Positions 1-8,259 of a DNA stretch of 34,634 bases are shown piece after piece; position 1 is the stretch's first letter, and the number at the start of each line of letters is the position of its first letter. Below the pieces are notes generated by a model. It was not told the origin of the DNA. It worked only from the letters and a program-made list of their open reading frames with translations, and did no database searches. The stretch covers positions 1 to 34,634 of IMG/VR virus record IMGVR_UViG_3300009180_000118, one strand, 5' to 3'. The position numbers and the translations under genes are program-made. This stretch comes from a virus.

Positions 1-147
1 AGCCATAAGCTGGCCTTCAACTTTTGCAATCAAAGCTTCCATTTCTGGGTCTGCCGTGCCAAACATGGCGGAATACTGTGCTGCTTTATTGTGCAGTGCA
101 GTAATAACCAATGCGTCTTCTTCGGCAGTCAATGTAAATTGGGACAT
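1..147 (-). CDS. Hypothetical protein, C-terminal end outside the window
   Basis: The reading frame starts at ATG 147 after an AAGGAAA ribosome-binding site and stays open for 49 codons to the left edge, so the C-terminus is missing. The visible part begins MSQFTLTAEEDALVITALHN and is mostly helical and mildly acidic. It ends an uninterrupted minus-strand run of small virion-module genes. I do not recognise the family. The good ribosome site and unbroken frame are the reasons to call it. Confidence 0.6.
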   Translation of the reverse strand, partial: MSQFTLTAEEDALVITALHNKAAQYSAMFGTADPEMEALIAKVEGQLMA

Positions 148-156
148 TTTATTTCC

Positions 157-390
157 TTACTTCTTTGCAGTTTTTGCTGAATCAATGAATGCTTGATCTG
201 TTGGTGCGCCTTTAGCGCCTGGCTTACGCATCTTTGCTCCACGTTTCCGTTTAGCATTGATGTTGGCGTACAAACCAACTGGACCACCTTTTGCGTACTC
301 CGTAAAGTCAGTATTGTCACGGCGGGCAACCTTCTTGGCTGATGGCATTTTAGAGGGATTAATATCCCCCATACCGCGACTGGCTCTCAT
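157..390 (-). CDS. Small basic Gly/Lys protein of the virion module
   Basis: A 77-residue, very basic protein. It carries a YAKGGPVG segment near residues 32-39 that matches the KGG segments in three larger neighbours, followed by a Lys/Arg-rich stretch (NAKRKRGAKMRK). Its ATG overlaps the stop codon of the upstream gene by four bases (ATGA), so it is probably translated by coupling. It lacks the ADGIA-type tag of its neighbours. Low sequence complexity suggests a disordered, perhaps nucleic-acid-contacting, virion or assembly protein. That is inference; I do not recognise a named family. Confidence 0.7.
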   Translation of the reverse strand: MRASRGMGDINPSKMPSAKKVARRDNTDFTEYAKGGPVGLYANINAKRKRGAKMRKPGAKGAPTDQAFIDSAKTAKK

Positions 391-920
391 AGGTACTTAC
401 CTTTGGTTTTTCCTTTAGTGCAGCAGCCATCAGCACGGGAAGAAGCAGAGCTCACCGAGCCTCCTTTAGCGTACTTTTTAACAGAACCACCACGCTTCAT
501 ACCAGGTTGGGTTGCCATCGGATTGTTTTGGTTATTGCCCATGCCCATAACCCCCATATTTTTTTGACCAAAACCCACATTACTTTGTTGCGGGGCAGGT
601 TTTGCTGACGCTACTGGTGTCGCCGACATCGATTGATTGGCTGTGTTCTTGGCAGCAATTGCGGCTTTTGTAGCTGCCATATCTGCTAGATTTTGTCCAG
701 GCCCCATTTGGGACATCAATTGATCTATATCTGGGCCTGTTCGACTACGCAATCTTGCAGCGTCTTGAGCTATACGCGCCCTATTTGCAACGTCTCGCTG
801 TTGAGTCAGCGCTTGCCGCTCAGACATTTCTTGAGCGCGTTTTGTTACTTCAGCAGCTTGTGCAGCCCTTCGTGCTTGCTTTTGAGCCAACATATCGGGT
901 TGGGGGGTATTGAAGTCCAT
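387..920 (-). CDS. Disordered protein with C-terminal KGG + ADG..KGKTKG tag
   Basis: 177 residues. The N-terminal two thirds is an Ala/Gln/Arg-rich predicted helix (about residues 10-75) and then a Gly/Asn/Met-rich linker. The C-terminus carries MKRGGSVKKYAKGGSV and then SSRADGCCTKGKTKG. The same arrangement ends three neighbouring proteins. Here the usual GIA of the tag is replaced by GCC, giving a vicinal cysteine pair. The start is preceded by GAGG at a rather long spacing. The function is unknown. Position downstream of the capsid genes suggests a minor virion or assembly protein. Confidence 0.75.
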   Translation of the reverse strand: MDFNTPQPDMLAQKQARRAAQAAEVTKRAQEMSERQALTQQRDVANRARIAQDAARLRSRTGPDIDQLMSQMGPGQNLADMAATKAAIAAKNTANQSMSATPVASAKPAPQQSNVGFGQKNMGVMGMGNNQNNPMATQPGMKRGGSVKKYAKGGSVSSASSRADGCCTKGKTKGKYL

Positions 921-922
921 GA

Positions 923-1195
923 TTACATCTTACCTCTGGCCATGCCGCCACCACACATAACCATCGTTCCCTTGGTCTTGCCACGTTGAGCAATACCATC
1001 AGCGCGTTTGGATGCAGTCATACCGCCCTTAGCGTACCCGCGCTGGCCGCGCACAGCATCACGAGGATCCTTTTTGGACTCGGGCTTTGGTGCGGCCTCG
1101 GTTGAGGTCAGGGAGTCCATATAAGCCTTCTCCAGCTTAGGGGCATCGCGCTCATCACGCATCTCTTGCATTTCGTCTTTGGTTGGTCGTGTCAT
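923..1195 (-). CDS. Small tagged protein (GYAKGG / KRADGIAQRGKTKG)
   Basis: 90 residues. The first half is charged and helical (MTRPTKDEMQEMRDERDAP). It is followed by RGYAKGGMTASKRADGIAQR and GKTKG, then a short Met/Gly/Cys tail (MVMCGGGMARGKM). The tag is the same as in the genes at 387-920, 1206-1745 and 2769-3359. The stop codon lies two bases before the next start, so this is one tightly packed transcript. I do not recognise an established family. A shared C-terminal tag on otherwise unrelated N-termini argues for a common binding partner, such as the capsid or another assembly factor, but that is inference. Confidence 0.75.
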   Translation of the reverse strand: MTRPTKDEMQEMRDERDAPKLEKAYMDSLTSTEAAPKPESKKDPRDAVRGQRGYAKGGMTASKRADGIAQRGKTKGTMVMCGGGMARGKM

Positions 1196-1205
1196 TGCGT
1201 ACTCC

Positions 1206-1745
1206 TTAGCACTTTCCGCCTTTTTTCATGCCGCGATTACCGGGCATGGAGACCTGCATAGCTTGAGTTTTACCTTTAGATGCAATGCCATCAGCACTTT
1301 TGTGGCTAGAAGCTAGTCCACCACCAGCCATTTTTTTAGTAGCTCCACCACTCTTCATGCCCATCATTTGTTTTTTGTCCAGGGCCATATCAGCCTTGGA
1401 GCCTTCACGCATACCTTTGGACTCCACATCTTTACCTGATTTTTCAAAAGCAGCCATGCCACCTTTTTTCATGCCAGGAGCCATAGCAGGAGCCATAGGG
1501 GGTGCAGGCATTGGACGCCGAGCCATAGGAGCACGAGCTGCAGCAGCTTTAGCTGCAATCATTTGCATTACACGAGGATCCATTTTTGTAGCCATAGTGT
1601 CACCACCTTTAGAAAATTTACGGCCTTTATCGGCCTTGTTAAAGTCTTGCCCCACAGATTGTGGAACCCCTACTTTCTTGGCAAAAGCAGGGCTATGAGC
1701 CACAGCAGCCATGAAATTGTGTTGCTTCTTACTAACTGAAGGCAT
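1206..1745 (-). CDS. SKxQ-type N-terminal module with Gly/Lys-rich tagged C-terminus
   Basis: 179 residues. The N-terminal segment MPSVSKKQHNFMAAVAHSPA, followed by FAKKVGVPQSVGQDF, looks like a short module I associate with small phage proteins starting SKxQxxFM, reminiscent of DUF3008-type peptides. That match is from memory only. The middle is Ala/Pro/Met-rich. The C-terminus has MKSGGATKKMAGGG, a tag variant SADGIASKGKTQ, and a final MKKGGKC. Codon repetition (poly-Ala, Met-Lys-Gly) is conspicuous. Function unknown, probably virion-associated. Confidence 0.75.
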   Translation of the reverse strand: MPSVSKKQHNFMAAVAHSPAFAKKVGVPQSVGQDFNKADKGRKFSKGGDTMATKMDPRVMQMIAAKAAAARAPMARRPMPAPPMAPAMAPGMKKGGMAAFEKSGKDVESKGMREGSKADMALDKKQMMGMKSGGATKKMAGGGLASSHKSADGIASKGKTQAMQVSMPGNRGMKKGGKC

Positions 1746-1746
1746 A

Positions 1747-2571
1747 TTACTTCATTCCAAGTTGCTGCATCAAATTGTTGGATTGCAGTGGTTGATTAAG
1801 CGAGCTTTGTGTTGGCCCAGCTCCAAACTGCGGTGCTGCAGAAAGACTTGATTTACCTTGAGCATATTGATTTTGAGTTGGCATTGCTACAGATGTAGGC
1901 TGACCAAATCCTGTTCCAGTACCGCCCGCTGCCTGATATTGTTTTTGCACATCATTGAGTTGGGGTTGTTGGGTTTGATAAAACGGCATTGCTAAATTGG
2001 GCTCATTTAGCGGACCTCCGTATTGGGCGGGACTATACAACTGCTGCTCAGAAAGCAATTTTTGCTGCAGATCTTGCTGGTTCAATCCAAATGTTCCCAT
2101 GCTTGAATTTTGTTGAACCGGCTGCGTCATTCCGGGTTTTTGACCATCCGCCTTTTGCATTTGCTGGTATTGCATCATTGCAGCGTATTGTGCTGCCTTT
2201 GCTTTTTCCTGGTCATTGCTAAACATATCCAGGCCAGTTCCAGCGGATTTTGGCATCATTCCAGGCATCATCCCAGGTTGTGGAGCTTGACCCAAAAATG
2301 TGGCACCAGGATGCTGCTGCTCTTGTTGTTGAGCTTGACGCAAAAACTGTTGGTAACCTTGAGGGTTAGCAGCGATAGCGCGTGGATCAATACCTGGAGG
2401 GAGCATACCAAAGTTACCGCCACCAAAATGACCATGATGCTGGTTCATAAAACCACGCAAGCTTGGAGGGCTGGGCTGCATTTGCGTAGTAGTTGTTGGC
2501 TGAGCAACTTGAGGCATACCACGGTTAATGTTGGTAAGCTGATCGTAGGGGTTGGGTGGAACCATTGCCAT
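1747..2571 (-). CDS. Gln/Pro/Met-rich low-complexity structural-type protein
   Basis: 274 residues from the ATG at 2571, chosen because AAAGGA lies six bases upstream. A longer frame up to 2610 has no ribosome site and would overlap the upstream gene. The whole protein is low complexity: repeated QQ, PG.MPG and GFGQ-type stretches with few charged residues. This looks like an intrinsically disordered or fibrous protein. It has no KGG tag, unlike its neighbours, and no recognisable domain. Location in the late operon suggests a virion component. Its actual role cannot be read from the sequence. Confidence 0.75.
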   Translation of the reverse strand: MAMVPPNPYDQLTNINRGMPQVAQPTTTTQMQPSPPSLRGFMNQHHGHFGGGNFGMLPPGIDPRAIAANPQGYQQFLRQAQQQEQQHPGATFLGQAPQPGMMPGMMPKSAGTGLDMFSNDQEKAKAAQYAAMMQYQQMQKADGQKPGMTQPVQQNSSMGTFGLNQQDLQQKLLSEQQLYSPAQYGGPLNEPNLAMPFYQTQQPQLNDVQKQYQAAGGTGTGFGQPTSVAMPTQNQYAQGKSSLSAAPQFGAGPTQSSLNQPLQSNNLMQQLGMK

Positions 2572-2581
2572 GATGTATCCT

Positions 2582-2767
2582 TTATTTTTTGCGTCGGATG
2601 AGGTCAACAAAGTCTTTGCCGGTCACCATTTCAGCAATACGCATGACTGCAAGAATTGCTCCGATAAGACCAAACACTGGTGAAATTACCTCAAGGAAAG
2701 ACCCAATTGCTGCCAACGGAGCAACTATATCAATGATATGTTTAGCGGTGTCGTGATGTTCATTCAT
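2582..2767 (-). CDS. Small membrane protein, holin-like candidate
   Basis: 61 residues from ATG 2767, which begins one base after the upstream stop codon. The sequence opens with a charged N-terminus (MNEHHDTAKH). Two hydrophobic stretches follow, about residues 11-25 (IIDIVAPLAAIGSFL) and 28-43 (ISPVFGLIGAILAVMR), then a basic tail ending RRKK. Size, two membrane segments and a charged tail fit small phage holins, which perforate the inner membrane at lysis. No endolysin gene is adjacent within the window, so the assignment is by architecture only. A longer start at 2833 would run through the preceding gene and is not used. Confidence 0.6.
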   Translation of the reverse strand: MNEHHDTAKHIIDIVAPLAAIGSFLEVISPVFGLIGAILAVMRIAEMVTGKDFVDLIRRKK

Positions 2768-2768
2768 G

Positions 2769-3359
2769 TCAGCACATCCGTCCTTTGGTTTTGCCCCGCT
2801 GAGCAATACCGTCTCCACGGCGAGAAGCGCCACCTACAGAACCACCAGAGGCAAACTTGGTCTGCATCTTTTTGCGCACAGCCCCGCCGCGCTTCATACC
2901 GGTCGTTGTAGCGGTCGGGCCCATACCCGTACGGGGAGACATAAAGCCCGGTCCGTAGTCTGATACATCAAAGGGAGGGTCTCCTCCCCCTAAACTAGGT
3001 CCTTCTGTCCCTACACTAGGAGCTCCGCCCGGCTTGTTAACATCAAGCCCTGTGCCTGCGGCTTTAGCGGCTTTTTCAGCAATGATTTTCTTCATTGCCT
3101 CATCGCTTGATGGGTTAGGTACAGGCCCTGTAGTTGTAGAGCCCCCTTTAGGAGCATCAGGGTATGGAATATCCGGCTTAAACTGCGGCTTAGGAGTCGG
3201 CATGGGCATCGTTACAGACACGGGTTTTTTAAATTGGTCATTACGTGAGTAGCGGCCTGACCCCTGTTTTGGAGCCATAACTGGAGCCTTTTTACCTTCG
3301 GCGTCTAGTTTTTGAGCAAGTGCTATTTTTGCAATTTGATCTGGAGGTAGCGATGACAT
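2769..3359 (-). CDS. Disordered protein with KRGG + GDGIAQRGKTKG tag
   Basis: 196 residues. It opens with a short helix (MSSLPPDQIAKIALAQKLDA) and continues through a Pro/Gly/Lys-rich disordered middle (PMPTPKPQFKPD, several GG and PS stretches). It ends with MKRGGAVRKKMQTKFASGGS and then GASRRGDGIAQRGKTKG. It is the most upstream of the four tagged proteins. The gene ends one base before the holin-like start. Family unknown. It is probably a minor virion or morphogenesis factor, inferred from tag and position. Confidence 0.75.
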   Translation of the reverse strand: MSSLPPDQIAKIALAQKLDAEGKKAPVMAPKQGSGRYSRNDQFKKPVSVTMPMPTPKPQFKPDIPYPDAPKGGSTTTGPVPNPSSDEAMKKIIAEKAAKAAGTGLDVNKPGGAPSVGTEGPSLGGGDPPFDVSDYGPGFMSPRTGMGPTATTTGMKRGGAVRKKMQTKFASGGSVGGASRRGDGIAQRGKTKGRMC

Positions 3360-3368
3360 AGGGGTTCC

Positions 3369-3617
3369 TTAGCAGTTCCAAGCCTTAAGGCTCTTGTTGA
3401 TACGCGAGTTCGGGTCGTTGGCGGTTTTTGCGCTGGTAAGCTTCTTCTTCATTCCAGACATTCTTGCACAAAAAGAGTCGCGCCTGCTGCCGCCTTCCGG
3501 CTGGGGAGGTTTCAAGTTCATGCCTTCCTTCTTCGCGGAGGCCCTCCCCTTGGCGTTCAAGCCGCCGTTGGGGTTCTTGCCTTCCTTGCGAGTCCATGCT
3601 GGTGACTTGGTAGCCAT
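3369..3617 (-). CDS. DUF6321-like small conserved phage protein
   Basis: 82 residues with the pattern SPAWTRKEGKNPNGGLNAKG followed by RASAKKEGMNLKPPQPEGG, then DSFCARMSGMKKKLT and a C-terminal SLKAW. I recall this as a widespread short phage protein annotated DUF6321. The name is from memory and unchecked. It is basic and Gly/Lys-rich, with a fixed KEGKNPxGGLNxKGR core. It lies three bases upstream-to-downstream of the 937-residue gene stop. Function is not established. Its constant position near capsid genes suggests a virion or assembly role. Confidence 0.75.
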   Translation of the reverse strand: MATKSPAWTRKEGKNPNGGLNAKGRASAKKEGMNLKPPQPEGGSRRDSFCARMSGMKKKLTSAKTANDPNSRINKSLKAWNC

Positions 3618-3620
3618 ACA

Positions 3621-6434
3621 TTACGCCTGTGCTTCTTTCCAGCTCAAGCGAACCAGAATATTTGTAGCTGTTCCTGCCGTATTAGTAGCAGCTACATACA
3701 AAATATCTGGGCCATCTGGGTACTGCCCCGCCTGTCCAGTTGGAACCGCAGTTGTAGTACCGCCCCCAAGGATAGAGTTACCCAAGTCACGAACTCCAGT
3801 TATGTCCAGTGTAGTTTGACCACTGGAATTGGTAAATGCTGCAGCGACTGACTCACCTCCGCTAATTGATGCTGTAGTAGTTGTGTTGACTGCTACTTGC
3901 GCTAACGAAGAGGTATATCCATTGGCGACAGTGGGTGAACTCCATGCCCCGCTAAAGCTAGTGCAGTACCCATTCAAAACCAAGTTGATTAGGAATGTAC
4001 CAGCAGAGACAATGCCAAGCTCAACCAACTGCAGTTGCATACGATTGACAATTTCTTTAGCGCCAAGCAAACCAATTTGGCCGTTGTCCACAGACGGTGC
4101 AATACGAATTGCAATAATAGGGACTGTTGCACCGGCAGGGACAGCAAGCTGCGCCGTGGTTCCGTAGTTAAAAATCAGCGACTTGTCATCGTTGAACTGA
4201 CCATCCATGATGACCGAAGAACCCCAGTGAGACAGTGAGGGTACGGTATCAGGGGAAGCAAACTCAACTGCAATGGGTGCTGTCGCACTGTAGGTAAAAG
4301 TTTGAGCAGCACCTTGACCGCCAGTTTGGGCGCGTGTAAGGCCGTACAAAAAACTCCCATCATTGCCTGCATACGCAATGTACTCAACAACTCCAGAAGC
4401 ACCGGAAGCTTGTACTTTTACAGCGCCTGATGGAGCAAACCCAGTACCGTCTGCAATGTCCATAGACGATGCGGTAACCGTAGTACCAGATGGGTAGCCC
4501 CGAGCGGTAGTGTTACCGTAACCACGAACACAGCCTACCAATGTAGTGCCTGAGATGTTGGAGTAAGAAATGTACTCACTGCCAATTAGCACTACACCAG
4601 CATTGTTAAAACCAGTTGTTGCTGTAAGCGGGATACTCAAGGTGTCAACAGCAACAACTGCAGTTGTAGTAGTGCTACCGCTAGCCGCCAAACTAGAAGT
4701 CAAGTAGGTAATAGCTGACTGCCCGTTGGACTCATAGTGAGCTGCCATGTTACCGGAGCGCATGTATGCTTCAAACTGGCGGTTGTTGTTTTGGATTTGG
4801 GTGACATAGGTCACTTGTCCATTGGTGGCGCGGAAGCCATAACGCACCACACCAGCACCGTACCAAGAGTAGTCGATGTAGAACATCTGCATACGGGTAA
4901 GGTCAATGTTGTATCCAGACGCACCCGTGCCATCGCACTTGTCATACCACTGAGATTGTGGAATTCTAGTATCAATGGTCTTGGATACCAAAGCGCCAGA
5001 GATGGTAGAGCCACGGTACTCAGGAGACACCCGCAAGTCCGTATTACTAACAATGGTAACCACCTTGTAGGACTGCCCACGGATGACAATGTAATCACCG
5101 ACCAACAATTGGGTAGCAAATGAAGTTCCAGTTCCAGTCACAGTTGCAGAGCTATTTGTTACTGCTACCGTACCATTGATCTGGTTAATAGAGTTGCGAA
5201 GCACAGCGTACAAAGTCTGACCGTCAAACTCAAAAAACACTCCGTTCTGCTGGTCAAACATACCCACACGGTTAGAAGACCCGTACCAGCTAGTTGGGCT
5301 GATGCGGATGAGGCCGGTAGCGGTGGTAGCTGCGCCAACACTGCTTACGGTTGTGTAAGTAAAAACAGTGGGAGATGTAACAGACGCAACAGTGAAGTTG
5401 CCGTTGTACACACCTTGGTCTGCGTTCAGCACTTGAATCTTTGCGCCAGCCGTTAAGTTGTGAGCGTAGCGAGTAGTTACCGTAGCTGTAGTAGTGCTGC
5501 CGGTCAGCGAGGTAACAAACAGCGCAGGCTTTAACGAAGAGCCGGTAGAGAACTGAAGGCCTTTACCTGACTGGTAACGGAAGTAACGGCGAGTCTGGCG
5601 AATCAGTTGTTGGTTGGGTGTACCGCCACCAGCCGTAAACGCTACACCGCCGTCAAAACTACGAGGCTCTGTGTAGCCAGATGGGCGGGCATAAACTACG
5701 TTAGTGCCAGCAGAGTTGGTAATTGCTGCTGCTGCTACTGTACCGTTAGTATTGGTAAATCTAAATACGTTTGCTTGAGGAGTTTGCGTAACAACTTGAG
5801 CGCCATTAATAATGGTTCCCGAGCTTGTGGTGCCTCGGATATACACATAGCTACCAAGCTGCAATCCATGTGCATTGCTTGTAGCTACAGAAACAGTAGC
5901 CGTGCCATCAGTCGTAAATGCGTTTGCACCAACCTCAATACCACAGTTGGAGTAGAAGTAGCCTGCATATACATAGGTAGTGGTTGCGCTGAATTTTTCC
6001 CCTACGGTGCAAGCCGTAGTAGGAATTACGGTCATGGTGTTTGCGCCACCCGCAGCGGTGTACCACCAGCCATTTGCGTTGGAATCAGTTGCGTTCTGGA
6101 TAAAAATTGGGGTGTTGGCTGCAACTGTAAACGTGCCAGTAAGCGTCAGAGTTGTCGTGCCTGTAATGCTAGTAACACCAAGGGGCTGCTGCTGGATAAA
6201 GTAAACGCTTTGGCGGTTATTCTGCAGGGCAATCGTTTCCCACTTAGTTGGCTGAGTGCCATACTCAAAGTCGGTATCAATCAGGGCTTGTGGCGTAGAT
6301 ACGCGAAACTTACCTACTGGGTCTAGAGCGCCAAGCGCAGGGGTAACAAACGGCGCTACAGTGCCGGAACCAGCAATACCCGTAATGGGCAAAGACTTGT
6401 TTGAGTTGTAGTCAACAACGGTCCATCCAGACAT
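3621..6434 (-). CDS. Large beta-rich virion structural protein (fibre or baseplate-like)
   Basis: 937 residues, start preceded by AAGGAG. The N-terminal 100 residues include GKFRVSTPQALIDTDFEYG and QPTKWE, a signature I associate with large structural proteins of aquatic phages. The remainder is dominated by short Thr/Val/Ser/Gly strands and repeated TGTTxLT/GSTTTTA motifs, typical of Ig-like or fibre beta-domains. Cysteines are rare and no enzyme motif is visible. It is the largest gene in the window and follows the 229-residue structural gene. It is likely an adsorption or tail-associated structural protein, but the exact structure is unknown. Confidence 0.75.
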   Translation of the reverse strand: MSGWTVVDYNSNKSLPITGIAGSGTVAPFVTPALGALDPVGKFRVSTPQALIDTDFEYGTQPTKWETIALQNNRQSVYFIQQQPLGVTSITGTTTLTLTGTFTVAANTPIFIQNATDSNANGWWYTAAGGANTMTVIPTTACTVGEKFSATTTYVYAGYFYSNCGIEVGANAFTTDGTATVSVATSNAHGLQLGSYVYIRGTTSSGTIINGAQVVTQTPQANVFRFTNTNGTVAAAAITNSAGTNVVYARPSGYTEPRSFDGGVAFTAGGGTPNQQLIRQTRRYFRYQSGKGLQFSTGSSLKPALFVTSLTGSTTTATVTTRYAHNLTAGAKIQVLNADQGVYNGNFTVASVTSPTVFTYTTVSSVGAATTATGLIRISPTSWYGSSNRVGMFDQQNGVFFEFDGQTLYAVLRNSINQINGTVAVTNSSATVTGTGTSFATQLLVGDYIVIRGQSYKVVTIVSNTDLRVSPEYRGSTISGALVSKTIDTRIPQSQWYDKCDGTGASGYNIDLTRMQMFYIDYSWYGAGVVRYGFRATNGQVTYVTQIQNNNRQFEAYMRSGNMAAHYESNGQSAITYLTSSLAASGSTTTTAVVAVDTLSIPLTATTGFNNAGVVLIGSEYISYSNISGTTLVGCVRGYGNTTARGYPSGTTVTASSMDIADGTGFAPSGAVKVQASGASGVVEYIAYAGNDGSFLYGLTRAQTGGQGAAQTFTYSATAPIAVEFASPDTVPSLSHWGSSVIMDGQFNDDKSLIFNYGTTAQLAVPAGATVPIIAIRIAPSVDNGQIGLLGAKEIVNRMQLQLVELGIVSAGTFLINLVLNGYCTSFSGAWSSPTVANGYTSSLAQVAVNTTTTASISGGESVAAAFTNSSGQTTLDITGVRDLGNSILGGGTTTAVPTGQAGQYPDGPDILYVAATNTAGTATNILVRLSWKEAQA

Positions 6435-6457
6435 ATTAACTCCTTAAATCCAAAGAA

Positions 6458-6473
6458 GGGGGCCGAAGCCCCC
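6458..6473 (-). terminator. Stable UUCG hairpin between two structural genes
   Basis: On the minus strand GGGGGC-TTCG-GCCCCC forms a 6-bp all-GC stem with a UUCG tetraloop, ten bases after the 229-residue gene stops. It is followed by TTCTTTGG, a weak U-tract. It could act as a leaky terminator or mRNA end stabiliser that lowers expression of the 937-residue gene. Confidence 0.6.
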
Positions 6474-6482
6474 GTTACTTAA

Positions 6483-7172
6483 TTAGTCGAAGTTACCGTA
6501 TGGGTAAGCAGTAGCAGTACCGATATTTCCGTCTGGCTGGACATAGCGCAATGCCACATAAATCTGACCTGCAGTTGGGGTAACCAAAGTTGCAGTAGCT
6601 GCAATTGACAGAGTAAATACAATCTGCGACAAAGCCTGGGTTCCATTAACACCTACGATGTCAACAGGGGTATTGTTTGCACTCGTAACTCCTGCTGCGG
6701 TGTATGCAAAACTTTGACGGCCAGTACCAGAAATGCTTGATACAGAGCCATACAAAGGAGTGCCGCCTTCAGTAGTAAATGTATTGGATACATACATTTT
6801 AATAGTGGTGATAGTGCCACCAGTAGGAACCACTGCTACGTCAATAATTGGAATGTCAATGTCAGATCCGGTTGGGATGTACATCACAAAGCCACGATAG
6901 ATATTGCTGGTAGTGTCAGCAGTCGGTACCACAGCAGTAGACTGGGCCAAGGGCACAGTAGAAGATGGGGTGTAAATGGTCGCGTTGCCATTTGGGATGT
7001 TGTTACCTACAACAAACTGGCTGGAGCCGCCGGAGTAGCCTGCCGTGTTAGCGGTCAGGTTGAGTAGATCCAAGTAGCCGTTTTGCGTCAGCGTGGTATA
7101 GCCCACGTTGCGTTGAGGGCCAAAACGGTTGTCGCCCGACAGAATAGGGCCTTCGAAAGTAGAACGTGCCAT
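6483..7172 (-). CDS. Virion structural protein, beta-rich
   Basis: 229 residues starting MARSTFEGPILSGDNRFGPQ, an N-terminus I associate with minor structural proteins encoded next to major capsid genes. The rest alternates Thr/Val/Gly strands (TATLVTPTAGQIYVALRYVQ near the end) without catalytic motifs. It is the first gene after a terminator and promoter, so it probably belongs to a separately controlled transcript with the 937-residue gene. A decoration, neck or head-fibre role is possible. Nothing in the sequence chooses between these. Confidence 0.7.
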   Translation of the reverse strand: MARSTFEGPILSGDNRFGPQRNVGYTTLTQNGYLDLLNLTANTAGYSGGSSQFVVGNNIPNGNATIYTPSSTVPLAQSTAVVPTADTTSNIYRGFVMYIPTGSDIDIPIIDVAVVPTGGTITTIKMYVSNTFTTEGGTPLYGSVSSISGTGRQSFAYTAAGVTSANNTPVDIVGVNGTQALSQIVFTLSIAATATLVTPTAGQIYVALRYVQPDGNIGTATAYPYGNFD

Positions 7173-7261
7173 GACAAAAAGTCCTTATGCAAAAGAACCC
7201 TTACCAATCGTTGCATCGTCTGCTGGGGCAGTGGCGGTAAGGGCAATCACCCAGATAACTC

Positions 7262-7289
7262 AATATACCACAAATTTAAATTGGTGCAA
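7262..7289 (-). promoter_or_regulatory. Putative sigma70-type promoter after the capsid gene
   Basis: Reading the minus strand, TTGCAC (7289-7284) and TATATT (7267-7262) are separated by 16 bases. The pair lies immediately downstream of the capsid terminator and about 90 bases before the 229-residue gene. The -10 matches consensus in five of six positions and the -35 is weak. Confidence 0.45.
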
Positions 7290-7290
7290 T

Positions 7291-7314
7291 AAAAAAGGCC
7301 CCCGGAGGAGCCTT
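7291..7314 (-). terminator. Rho-independent terminator of the capsid gene
   Basis: On the minus strand AAGGCTCC-TCCG-GGGGGCCTT folds into an 8-bp stem (one G-U pair) followed by TTTTATTG. It sits 18 bases after the capsid stop codon and is the clearest intrinsic terminator in the window. Confidence 0.85.
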
Positions 7315-7331
7315 CTTTAAAACACTATGGT

Positions 7332-8243
7332 TTAGTACGAGCCGCTAGAGCCGTACATACCCAAAGGATCAGACCAGCCGAAGCTGTAACGCTCACGAGA
7401 CTTGTAACGCACGTTACCGGTATCGAAGTCGCCGTCCATGCTGTTAGACAGCGGAGTACGGACAAAGTGCTTCATACCGTTAGGTACATCAGTCGTCAGG
7501 AACCAAGCGTTATTGTCGGTCAAGAAGTGGTTGATGGTATAGCCTTCAGCCACCGATCCATTGTTCTTCAACGCATTGATGTCGTTGTTGTTGGTACCGA
7601 CGCGGAGTTCGGTTTCCAACAGACGAGTAGCAACGAATTGCAGAGCAGGAGGAACGATCAGCTTTTTGGGCTTAGCAGCAATCAACAGACCACGCTCATC
7701 CGTCCAAGCGGCGATTTGAATAACAGCGGCTTCCAGGGAAGTCTCATTCAAGTCAGCTTGGGTGGTTGGGGTGTTACCGTTGGTTCCACCATTAACCAAG
7801 GGGTGAGCGGTGCTGAACAAAGCAACACCATCACCGCCGGTATAGGCAGCGCTGAAGCCGTTGTTCAGGGGAGCAGCACCCTTGACTTGCTTGGTGTACG
7901 CCATAGCACGAGCCAGGCCCTTGGTGTAACGAGCCGACAAGCTGTCATACAGGTTGTCCTCGATAGCCTCTTCAGTCAAGCTGAAGCCAAGAGCGATGGT
8001 TTCGTGGTTGTAACGAGCGGTCCATGCTTCCTGTGCATTGTCGTAAGCGATGGCGGAGCCCTCATTCTTAACGGGTGCAGCAGAGAAGCCAGACAGTTTT
8101 GTTTCTTCTTCAAAAGAACGCTCAGAGGTTTCGACTTCATAAATTTCTTTATGCTCTTCACCATAACGGGCGTACTCAAGACCAAACAAAGCGTTCAGAC
8201 CGGGGAGCAACTCTTTAAGTAGTTGTGCGCGTGAAATAGCCAT
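7332..8243 (-). CDS. Major capsid protein
   Basis: 303 residues with AAGGAG upstream. The sequence fits a HK97-fold major head protein of the Mu gpT-like type. It has an N-terminal charged helix region (YARYGEEHKEIYEVETSERS), a central segment GFSLTEEAIEDNLYDSLSAR, then TKGLARAMAYTKQ, and the typical TAHPLVNGG loop near residue 145. The length is normal for unprocessed capsid proteins. It lies after a scaffold-like gene and is followed by a strong terminator, as expected for a highly expressed capsid gene. Assigned from recalled family features, not from a search. Confidence 0.85.
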   Translation of the reverse strand: MAISRAQLLKELLPGLNALFGLEYARYGEEHKEIYEVETSERSFEEETKLSGFSAAPVKNEGSAIAYDNAQEAWTARYNHETIALGFSLTEEAIEDNLYDSLSARYTKGLARAMAYTKQVKGAAPLNNGFSAAYTGGDGVALFSTAHPLVNGGTNGNTPTTQADLNETSLEAAVIQIAAWTDERGLLIAAKPKKLIVPPALQFVATRLLETELRVGTNNNDINALKNNGSVAEGYTINHFLTDNNAWFLTTDVPNGMKHFVRTPLSNSMDGDFDTGNVRYKSRERYSFGWSDPLGMYGSSGSY

Positions 8244-8259
8244 TTTAAGTTACTCCTTA

